DNA from: Chlorophyllum brunneum
Taxonomy: Eukaryota > Basidiomycota > Agaricomycetes > Agaricales > Agaricaceae
Direction: 5' to 3'
Length of the DNA: 64,000 nucleotides
Assembly (NCBI GenBank): GCA_963576785.1
Contig: OY756145.1
Span: forward strand, 992,001 to 1,056,000
Position 1 is the stretch's first letter. Every line of letters starts with the position of its first letter. The translations under genes were made by a program, and so were the position numbers. Positions 51,078 to 60,607 of the stretch are shown piece after piece. The notes under the pieces are model-generated. The model was not told where the DNA came from. It saw only the letters and a program-made list of their open reading frames with translations, and did not search any database.

Positions 51078-52728
51078 GAAACAACTTAATACTATGCAGC
51101 GTAAAGCTGCATTGTGGATTACTGGTGTATTCTGCACTAGCCCTACCGGAGGAGCCAAGGCCTTAGCTGGCCTCATCCCCATCCATCTCCATCTCAAGAA
51201 GCTGGCTACCCATATTGTCCACAGGGTAGCCACACTTTCTGAGAACTACCCTGTTCGCTCTGTCATGGGGTGTCAGTATATAGGGAGGTGTGTTCCACAC
51301 CCCAGATCAATCACTCTCATGACCCCCACTCAGGTGGTTAAGGTCAAGGGGCCAGTCATGGAGGAAAACTCTCATTTGCCAGACTTAACAGAGACGTTCA
51401 AGCCTTTTGCACTCAAAGCATCGCCAGGTTCTTGTTTCCTAGACTGCTATGCAGCCCAGGTGACTTTCAAGATGTATGACACCTCACTTGGTGGAAACCC
51501 AGTGGGTCATCAAGTGAACTTGCTCAATGATACTCTTTGTGAGTATTGTGAGGACAGACAGGTTGTCTATGCAGCGATGGACACAAGTCTGCCACTGATT
51601 GGAGACTACCAGGCGGATTCGGCTGCCCACATTTATAGGGGAACATGTTTGCTTCGCACATTGCGTCACCCTGCTGGCAAAGTCACAGCCCCAGATGCTG
51701 AGCTTTTTGCCATTCGTATGGCTTTCGGAACTGCTGTGGCATTTTCTGAGACTATACACATTGCGGTCTTTACGGACTCGATTGGTGCTGCCAAACGAGT
51801 TCTTGACCCGTCTGTACACTCTGGCCAGGGACATTCCCTGGCTGTGTGTCATCTTCTGTTGGAATGGTTCAGGGATTGTCCTGACCATTCCCTCACTTGG
51901 TCCGTACCATCATCAGCAAAATGGTCCATTCATCAGGATGTGCATTTATTTGCCACCGACCTTCAGGTCACCACTGGATGGAGTCCAGCAATGTCCATTG
52001 ATTTGCTGCATAAACTCAATGTAGCAACTGTTCAGAAGGCCTGGAAGGTTACCTTCCAGGACTCCTCTTATTGTGGTTCGAACTTCCTTGTTCTCAAGGA
52101 TAGTAAGAACAAAATCTTACAGCCCACATACCTCCACGGGGGTTCATGGCTTCCTTCTTTTCCCTCTCAGTCCATTGCGATGAGAGCAAACTGTGCCATT
52201 CTTGGGCATGCTCCAACTGGCAAGTACCACTCCTGGTTTCATCCTCTAGAGCCTATTGGCTGCAAGTGTGGGGCTCCTCTGGAGACCCGCACTCATATCT
52301 TGTGCTCTTGTCCTTTGTACAAGAGACGTTGTGGCCTGCCAGTCTCTATTGACCAGCTGGTAGGTTTTCTTATGTGTAACCCTTTAGCATTTGTGTTTAG
52401 GTCCAAAACACTGCTTGCAGGAGTTGGATAATGCAATGCAGCCCCTGCTAGCTCCCCACATCTCCGACATGTGTAGAAGTTAATTGCAAATTGACGCATA
52501 CTCTCCTTAGAGAGGGGAGGCTAGGGGTTGCTCATCATTCTGGTCTAGGATTTGTGCGTCCATGCACATTTCCACAACTGTTCACCCAGACCACCTATTG
52601 GCAGTCTATTTTGGCCAGGGGAGAGCCCATCTTTGATTACCCTCTATCGTATGTACATGTCATAGTAGATACAGGTGAACTGTGATTGTGCACTACCTTA
52701 AACATGATGATTTAAAAAAAACAAAAAA
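51063..52728 (+). mobile_element. LINE B copy 1, piece 3: post-RT region, RNase H, CCHC, 3' UTR, A-tail
   Basis: A 445-codon open frame (51094-52431) carries the post-RT thumb text (RKAALWITGVFCTSPTGGAK), RNase H with AMDTSLP, TAPDAELFAI and VFTDSIGAAK (D, E, D kept), and a terminal CKCGAPLETRTHILCSC knuckle. The 3' UTR runs 52432-52713 and ends TGATGATTTAAAAAAAACAAAAAA. The tail abuts LINE B copy 2 within that copy's RT. The preserved frame shows that this part suffered no nonsense mutation, in contrast to pieces 1 and 2. Confidence 0.9.
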
Positions 52729-54352
52729 TTTGAGATCATTTTCTCAATAAACTTGCTAAGGGTGTTTAGGAGCACAATGGGCCTGAATGCCTTAGGCATT
52801 GAGTAGGATGGCTTGCCCGGCTTCAGTATGATAACCAACAAGCTTTCCTTGAAATGAGATGGCCAATGACCCACACGTATGCAGGCATTAGCTATCCCGA
52901 TGAATAGCCAAAGGACATCAGGGTCCTCAGTGATCTCTTTGAGGTGGGTCCACGTTACATGGTCTGGCCCTGGGGCGGACACACCCAAGCAAGCACTCAG
53001 GGCATCCATTAGCTCTAAGGCTGAGAAATGGACCCACTTCCTAGCCGGCAGGCTTGGCAGTGGATCAAGAACAGAAATATCCACAGCTCAGCCAGAAGCT
53101 GAGTTGTAGGTATTGTGGAGTGTGTCCCAGAGATCTGGGAGCACGTGACATGGCTCTCCATTGTACTGAATAGCCTTGCAGGGTGGAAGCTTCCACTTCT
53201 GGACCCATTCCATAAGGTCCCATGGTTGCTTGTTAGAAGAAGCAATCTCCTCAATGCAAGCATCAAAGAAGTTGCATTTAGTGCACTTCTTGGCACATCT
53301 AAAGTTAGAGTAGTCATCATAAGAACAAGTCTCACGATATCTCCCAAAGGTTTCATGGCATTCCTGGTTCCACCAGGGCTTAGAGCAGCAAGTGATCATG
53401 ATGTCCACTATATGGGCTTCCAAAGCAGTAGAAAAGGCCTCCACTATGGCATGAACCACAGCTTTGATCTCATCAGTAGTGGTAGGTTCCAGAAGCCTAG
53501 CAACTTCTTGGAGATCCCGGATAACATCAGTAAGGAAGAGTGCTACCTCTTTGCCACCATCATGCGGCAGGGTTTTCCTGTGAGTCTCCACTATTGTGGG
53601 TGTGACTGGAAGCACCAGAACCAGTGGAACATGGTCTGATGGATCCCTAAGGGAGTAATCTAACCTAGGTCTATGGGAAATAGACAGGTCTGATAGAACA
53701 AATGCAAGATCAATGACAAAAGGTCAAAGATCCTTGTTGTGCAGAATGTGAGTAGGCCCAGGCTCAACTGGAAGGGCAAGGTCTAGACTGATGTCTATCC
53801 CGATGGAAATCAGAGACTGCAAGGTACCCAAGTGGGAGCCATAGTTAGGGTCCCATAACTCAGAATGGCAATTGAAATGGCCACCCATATAGATGTGTCT
53901 GGGCAAAGTAGTAGACCGGTCCAAAAGGAACTGGATTGCTGTGTGCTCTGAATCAGAGTAAATGTTCATAAGATTCAGGGTCTCGCCCCCCAAAAAGAGG
54001 GAGAGAACCATGATGTCACAGTGATTGATGAGATCCATCCAATAGGATGGTCTCAGAGAAGCCAACCAGTTATGGACAAATGTCATAATATATGGGTCAG
54101 AGCCAGGCTCCGGGGCCCAAACCATACACAGCCACTCAGGGTGCTTGGGGGTGCCAATAACATCATCCCCCTTGACAGAAGTTGTGGAAGGAGTGGATCT
54201 GATGAACCGCCAAGGAGGTTCTTGAATAAAGAGGATATCAAAGTAATCTTTGAGATCCTCAAGTAAAGTGTCCAATAAATCATAATTTTTATTTAAGTTC
54301 TGCTGGTACACATGGAGACTTCGTAGTTCTAAAGGTTACCTATTCATTGGCA
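52729..54352 (-). pseudogene. LINE B copy 2 ORF2, endonuclease and start of RT
   Basis: It starts at ATG 54352 or nearby, with a stop four codons in (TAA where copy 1 has CAA). Endonuclease: ILFIQEPPWRF, MGGHFNCHSELWDPN (the catalytic D of GSDFN or GGDIN is H here) and DPSDHVPLVLVLP. A TGA at 53726-53724 and another near 53088 match stops in LINE B copy 1. RT begins WVHFSALELMDAL and ends mid-domain at the junction with the A-tail of copy 1. Confidence 0.82.
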
Positions 54353-56304
54353 AGCTGTAGAGTACGAGGGTTGGTGAGGGGAGATCGCTGTTGAAGATGG
54401 TTGTTACTCACCTCGTGATAGAACTTCTTGATTTTCTTGGGTTCAAACTGAGCATCAAAAAATTTATACTTCTTCGAAGTCATATGGTGTGGACCTTGGC
54501 AGTTGAGACAATATGGCATATGAGGACAGGGCTCATCCACTGGTGTGAGGGGAATGGGGGGCTGCATGCTGGAGTTACCCTTGCAGCAACCACAGAGAGT
54601 TTGGTGATGTTTCTCACAATGAGGACTACCACAGGTTGGGCATTTCAAGGCCTGCGCCTTGCAGAATTGGATGGGGTGACCCCAGTGGAAGCATTGCTTA
54701 CACAGAGACACCCCCAGAGAGGCTGCAGATGGCCTGATAGGGCAGGTATATCCACCAATATGGAGCAACTTCTGGAGGAGGAGGTTTGCCTGTTGACCCT
54801 TCTGAGAGTCATGAATGTTGAAGTACACCGTGATGGTATCAGATGCCTCGGAGTTCCTCAAAATATGAGGAGGTCCTGTTAATGTGAATAGGTCAGAAAA
54901 TACTGTGCGCTTCATGATCTGTTCGATCTCGAAAAAGGACCAGCAAGTCTCACCAATCCTGAAGTAGGAGACATCGATGACATTGAGATAGGACTTCAAC
55001 TGGGAAAGGCCAACTGTAAAAACAGTTCCCTGAGGGACAGCCTTCGAAATCCATGTCTTGGCAACCTCAAGGTCAGCAAGAGTAGGGACAGTATTGGTAC
55101 ACAAAGCAAATCCCCCATACTTGGCAGAGGTAGACTCTACTCAAATGTGGAGGCATGAGTCCATGAAACCACAGTTAACCATGGTTTCAAGGTGGAAAGA
55201 GGAGACTTCGGGGGTAGTCTCGAAGTCAACGATAATCTGGCACTGTGAGGGGCCAGCAGTGGTCATCTGAGGCTTTTTCTTAGAGGCTTTGGACTTGGGA
55301 GGAGAGGCTTGCTTGCCCATAGCAAGAATCTTGTCTGGAAGAAGTGAAGGGAACATCTGTGCAAGTTGCATGACAGTCCCCAATGCTATAGTCACCTTTC
55401 CCTTCCCTTTCAGTTGGGGAACAGGCTCCTTGGCCATGGCAGAGAACGTTCTCTTGTTTCCTGCCTTAGTAGCCAGAGTAGATGGGGCGGGAGGAGCCAC
55501 CGGCTTGTGCTGGTAGGTCTCCTTGCCTGAGAGAGGAGATGGTCCAACCCCAGAAGGGCAAGGACCAGCAGAAGGTCCCTCTGGACCAGGCATTGGAACA
55601 TCTGGACCAGGCATCAGAATGTCTGGATCCTAGGGGGGAGGCCCAGCTGGGGGAGGCCAGGGACAGCTTGAGCCCATGGCACTGGAGGAGTACAAGAGGC
55701 AGGAGGGGGAGCAGCGGGAGTGGCAGGGGCCAGTCCCATAGATGCACTCAGGATGGTACCAATAGTAAGCATCCCAAAGCCAAGTTCAACAGTGGACCAT
55801 CCACTGTCATTGATCACCTTGCACAATTGAATAATCAATCATGCCAGGGGGTAGACTGAATTACCCAGCAGGGTAGTCCAGTTGATATTCTCCACCATCT
55901 TGCTGAGGAAGGTGGAGATAAGATCTAGCGAATCCGAGGCTGCTTCGAGATCTGCTGTAACACTTTTGGTAGTGTTTAGAAGACAGCAGCAGTATGGGGA
56001 CAAGGAGCTGGTGGAGGAGGGTGCAGGACTAGGTACACTGGGGGTAGGGCCCCAGGGGGGAGTTCTGGGATCTTCGTCAAACCCACCTAACTTGTCATAA
56101 TCCTCCACAGCAGGCCCAGGCAATGGCGAGGTGGCGCATAAAGGGGTACATGAACCCCTCCTTCCAGTGGGAGTTCGAAGAATGTCTGGCAGTCCTCTAG
56201 CATGGCTAGAATTGTGCAGATGGCAGATGGGTCCTGATGAGGAGGCCTGAATGGTATTGAGGGTGTTGGGGGACTTGAAAACATGGCACCCAGTCCCCCT
56301 GCTG
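54340..56304 (-). pseudogene. LINE B copy 2 ORF1 (gag-like)
   Basis: It probably starts at an ATG near 56320-56304 (MSLQPPFSRG). A P/S/G-rich region follows, with frame breaks near 55840 and 55620. A conserved part includes KGKVTIALGTVMQLAQMFPS, AKTWISKAVPQGTVFTVG and SDTITVYFNIHDSQKGQQ, then cysteine knuckles (LCKQCFHWGHPIQFC, CPTCGSPHCEKHH, CCKGNSSM, CLNCQGPHH). The order matches LINE A ORF1, so the two families share ancestry. It ends LQLANE with a TAG that overlaps the ORF2 start as ATGAATAG. Confidence 0.75.
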
Positions 56305-56439
56305 AATGGGGGTTGCAATGACATGCGGGAAGGCTGCGGGTGTGTTCCTAGGGGGCTAGGACACCGAAACAAGCAAGAACAATGACTTAGACAATGAGAA
56401 CAATTGTTTACACTTGTTTACTGGTGGAAGTACCAAATC

Positions 56440-56840
56440 AAGAAGCAATGGATCTTGCATTTGTTCTATCAGACCTGTCTATCTCCCATAGACCTAGGTT
56501 AGATTACTCCCTTAGGGGTCTATCAGACCACATCCCATTGGTTCTAGTGCTTCCAGTCACACCCACAATTGTGGAGACTCACAGGAAAACCCTGCCACAT
56601 GATGGTGGCGAAGAGGTAGTGCTCTTCCTCACTGATGTTATGTGGGATCTCCGAGAAGTTGCTAGGCTTCTGGAATCTACCACTACTAATGAGATCAAAG
56701 CTATGGTTCATGCCGTAGCAGAGGCCTTTTCCACTGCTTTGAAAGCCCATGCAGTGGACATTATGATCACTCGCTACTCTAAGTCCTAGTGGAACCAGGA
56801 ATACCATGAAACCTTTGGGAGATATTGTGAGACTCATCAC
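56440..56840 (+). mobile_element. LINE B fragment, plus strand (endonuclease C-terminal part)
   Basis: About 400 bp match LINE B ORF2 between the endonuclease end and the pre-RT linker: DLAFVLSDLSISHRPRLDYS, SDHIPLVLVLP, HRKTLPHDGGEEV and HAVDIMITRYSKS, then a TAG (TGG in other copies). Both ends stop abruptly without tails, so it is a recombination or deletion remnant lying head-to-head with copy 2. Confidence 0.8.
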
Positions 56841-58282
56841 TCCTTGACTTGTTACTACTACTACCACTTTTCCACTTCCTTTCTCCATTGCACCATTTGT
56901 TTCCTGGGCTCTCTCTCATGGGCCTAGGTCTTTTCTGAGCCTTTGCTGGCTGTGGGGGGCAGTCCATGTGGCAACGTTACTTGGTCAATAGGTGGCACAC
57001 CCTTGGTAAAGACGATTAAAGGTGGGTATATTCCCACTGTTTATTGGACTAATGCCTATACACACAGATCGATGGGGCGGCCCCTTGGTAAAGAGTCTTA
57101 AAGGCTGGGATACTGGCCACCTTGCTTGCTTGTACTCACTGGGTCATCAGTGGTGGCAGCTCTTCTAGTAATTTGATGGATTTGCAGTCCCATATAGGGT
57201 TTGCATGTGGGTGTTCACCCCTGCTGCAGGTCAAGTCTAGCTAGCATCTCAAGGCTGGGTTATCCTGGCTGATGATGGACATCCGGGCCCACCCCCAATC
57301 ATGCTTGCATATCAGTGGGGAGCATGCTGAAAAAAGCTGCCCTGCTGTACCCAAAAGGAACCAAAAGGATAGGGGATAATAAGAGGGGGTATTGAGGTGA
57401 CAACAAGCCGACCGCAAGGACAGGCCATCCTCCACCAGTATTGCCATGCTTGGACTCCTTTGGGGGTAGCACCTGGTCATTAGTAGGGATTAGCCAAACT
57501 CTCGGATAGTAGGCGGGTGCAGGTTGACTTAGGGAAACTAGGGTTGATTGGCACCTGTTCCATAGAATGCTTAGTAATCCATTCCGCAGGTTGCTTAGGT
57601 AATCCAATGTAAACACCACCCCAATAGCGCCCCCTGTGAAATGGAGATCCTTATTAGTATTAGCATGCAGATCCGCACCCTAAGACAAGTTGCCTCCTAG
57701 GAGATTGGGCATAGCAAAAGCAGCTGTGGGGGAATGGGAAGCTAGTCCAGAGGTTGCACCTTGGAGGGGGTGCCTAGGGTCTAGAAGCATCTAGGACTTA
57801 CACTTCCCTGCCCAACTAGTGGACTGTAGTGGGTCATCTACTGGGAGTGTGCTGAAAAAAGCTGCCCAGTTGCCAAGAAGGGGCAGCCTGGCTTAAGAGA
57901 TCTAAATTCTCTGTCGATGAGTCTCCGCCAACAATGGAGTGTACCCATTTAAGTTGATACCACATAAGTGATCTGGATTTGGGATAGCAGTGTGTGCAGT
58001 CAAGCAGTGGGATCCCATCTGTGCACCGTATAGGAAGACTGCCTCAAGCAAACAGCAGGCCAGTCCTCAGGGATACTATGCCTTCCCAATAGTGGGGTGG
58101 TTGCCCAAGCTGAAGGCTTTACCTCTTAGGAGGGAGGGGCAAAGTTCCCACAACATGGCTGGATATGACACCAATATGGGAGCCTGGGAACATGCTGGGC
58201 GTTCTATGGGCACATAATGTCTCAAGACCCTTGTCTCTGGGTTGCTAAGAGTTTTAAGCCTGTAAAGGGCTCTGTGTATGGG
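56841..58282. other. Unassigned repeat-like DNA
   Basis: No protein family is recognisable; open frames are short. Several phrases recur inside: CTTGGTAAAGA..TTAAAGG-TGGG at about 57003 and 57084, and GCTGAAAAAAGCTGCCC at about 57329 and 57852. It could be the noncoding leader of a LINE, a decayed non-autonomous element, or a host remnant. Confidence 0.4.
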
Positions 58283-59663
58283 CTTTGAACCATGACATGC
58301 TCATGGCCATACTTGCCAAGCAGGAGTTCCCACTGATCATGAGAACCTTTTTTGCTTCATACTTGGTAGGCCATTCCACTGTTTATATATGGAACAGCTT
58401 CTCCTCTGACCTCCAGGGTGCAGATGTGGGCATTGGACAGGGCTCTGCCATGTCCCCAGTCCTCTCTGGCCTCTATATCACCCCTCTTATGAAGGCCTTC
58501 AATCTACGAATTACTTCCCCTGGGAGTACTCTGTTATTGTATGTCAATAATGGGATTGTCGTTGCCCAAGCTAAAACCTGGGACGAGAACTTGGACACCC
58601 TCAAGGGGGCATATATTGTTCTCTTCAATCTCTTTGTAGCATTTGCACTTGTCATAGAGCATGACAAATCTGAGCTTTTTTACTTCTCTAGGAAGCCTGG
58701 GGACATTAATTCCCCCCTTGACTTGGGCTTTGGTCCATTCACAGGGGACACTCCTCTTTGCCCTAAGACCTACTGGAGGTACCTGGGCTTTTCCTTCGAC
58801 TATACCCTGAATTTTCAGGAACATGTTCAACATTACTCTACTAAGGCTTTCTCCACCGTGAAAGCAATAGGGATGCTTGGAAACTCCTCCCGTGGTCTGA
58901 CCCCTAAGCAGAAGCGGCTCCTCTTCAGGTTGTGTGTCATGCCTATTGCGACATATGGCTTTCGTCTGTGGTATTTTGACAGGGCTCAGTGTAAGGGCCT
59001 TCTCAAATTCCTCAATACTATGCAACACAAGGCTGCATTGTGGATTACCAGTGCATTCCGCACCTCCTCCTCTGGCGGCACCGAAGCCCTTACTAGTCTC
59101 ATCTCTGTCCACCTCCATCTGAAGAAGTTGGCTTCAAGAGCAAACTACCATCTTGCCATCCTCTCGGATACTCACCCTCTCCAATCCCTCCTCAATCATC
59201 CGAACACCAAGGGTGCCCCCCCACACCCCCTCTCCATCTCTCTCTTGTCTAACTGTCTAGTCAGGTAGGTCAAGGGTTCCCTTATGGAAGCCGTCTCTAT
59301 GCTCCCATCTCTCACTGAACAGTTTGACCCCTGCTCTGCAGTGGCTCAGCCTGGTCACCATCTCCTAGACCATTTTGCAGCCCAGGTATCCTTCCACAAC
59401 TCTCCTTGTTCTTGTGATGAGAGAGCTGTGTATATGAGGCATCTGAACAGCACTTTGGAATGTGCTGATGCTGATCCTCAGGTTCTCACTGTGGTAACAG
59501 ACACGAGTCTGCCATTGTGGGGGGAATTCCAGGCAGTTTCTGCTGCCCAGATCTACTGGTCAGGCTGGCATGTCTTTCAGATGAGACATGTAGCAGGCCG
59601 AGTGACAGCTCCTGATGCAGAGCTGTATGCTATCCGGATCACAGTTGGGAAGGCTACCAGTCT
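58283..59663 (+). mobile_element. LINE C fragment, plus strand: RT core to RNase H
   Basis: A third family, close to LINE B but distinct. It starts inside RT motif A (NHDMLMAILAKQ) and runs through VGIGQGSAMSPVLSGLYITP to LLYVNNGIVVAQ, where both catalytic aspartates of YVDD are asparagine. YWRYLGFSFDYTLNFQEH, KAALWITSAFRTSSSGG and an RNase H start (VVTDTSLPLWGEF, TAPDAELYAIR) follow. One TAG lies at 59266. A poly-T tract of another copy interrupts it at 59664. Confidence 0.85.
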
Positions 59664-60396
59664 TTCTTTTTTTTTTTTTTTTTGAATCATGGCCTAAGGC
59701 TGATTTATTACACGGTGCTCAAACACAGCCTGCGGCCAGAATACAAATGAGTAAACTAGCAGATATCTACAGAGAAAGAGTAGCCATGCCCTACCAAGCA
59801 TAAGTACTGTTGCCCAAGACCAATGGTAGGAAGAGTCATGTCCTATTCCTGAGCCCAAAGGGTGAGGGGAGTGGACGCCAGAGAAGGCAGGTAGGTAGGG
59901 AGGTCCCCTAACCAGCAACCCAGTCCAAGGACCAGGCCTGGTCAGTAGGTATTGATTCACTGTAAACGCCCAGCGGCAGTGATGTACCTAGATACTACCC
60001 CAGCTACTAAGCATCCACTGACCTCTTACTTGGACCCAACCCCCTGGCTATGGTTGCCCTTGCCAGAGCAATTGGCCACACCATTTGAGTGACTATCAGC
60101 ATCTTCACCACTTCTAGTCATCAAAGGAGTCAGGTCCATTCATCAGCCACCAAACACATTCGCCAAGTCTTCTCCAGGTGCCTCCAGTGCCAGACAATAA
60201 CCCACCTACCCTAAGCCAGTTGTCCAATCCCCTGAGGAGTGGATGGGAAGGCAAATGCCTGAGAGTTTGCCTTCAAAAACTTGATGAGGGCACCCGGCAT
60301 AGCTGGGTACCCCCTAAAGGAGTCAAACCTCGGACAGGAGGTAAGAATATGCACACAAGACTCGAAGGGAGCCCCACATGGACACCACAAGTTACC
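59664..60396 (-). mobile_element. 5'-truncated LINE, minus strand: CCHC end, 3' UTR and A-tail
   Basis: The A-tail is read as a poly-T run at 59668-59684. Reading leftward from 60396 the text is GNLWCPCGAPFESCVHILTS with a final C, the terminal knuckle, then FRGYPAMPGALIKFLKANSQ and a stop. A 3' UTR of about 500 bp with ATGATTCAAAA before the tail follows. It is probably LINE C by similarity of the knuckle. No clear target duplication was found. Confidence 0.72.
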
Positions 60397-60607
60397 CTCC
60401 TGTGAGGCTATCCAGTTTAATGAACAGCCTTGTCATGGTATGGACTCCCTTTGGGATGCCCTTCATGTGATGTACAACTCTGCTGCTAATCGGCAGTGTA
60501 GTACATCTGTTGTAGACCCCCTCCCTAACCTTCCAGTCAGAGAGTGGGCCCCTTTTTCAGTACTGGAGCTTACAGAGGCCTTGTCCTCTTGCTCTAATAT
60601 ATCCTTC
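60397..60607 (+). mobile_element. LINE C fragment, plus strand: pre-RT region
   Basis: The text CEAIQFNEQPCHGMDSLWDA, VVDPLPNLPVREWAPFSVLE and LTEALSSCSN corresponds to the pre-RT region of LINE B (about 43030-43240) but is clearly diverged. It is interrupted at about 60607 by the A-tail of LINE B copy 3; its continuation would lie beyond the right edge. Unlike LINE B it has no stop before VVDPLP. Confidence 0.78.

Larger units (their letters stand above)
52729..56395 (-). mobile_element. LINE B copy 2, minus strand, 5' part only
   Basis: Read leftward from about 56395: leader, ORF1, ORF2 endonuclease and the first part of RT, breaking off at IEKMIS (52729). The remaining RT, RNase H and 3' end are missing from the window. 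Stops are scattered (53724 TGA, about 53087 TGA, about 55141 and 55623). The 5' border at about 56395 is estimated from where ORF1-like text ends. Confidence 0.82.

Noticed and set aside
59640..60410. Target-site duplication for the minus LINE at 59664-60396
   Set aside because: GGCTACCAG on the left and GGCTATCCAG on the right look alike, but the right one is native to the LINE pre-RT region seen in other copies, so the match is coincidental.
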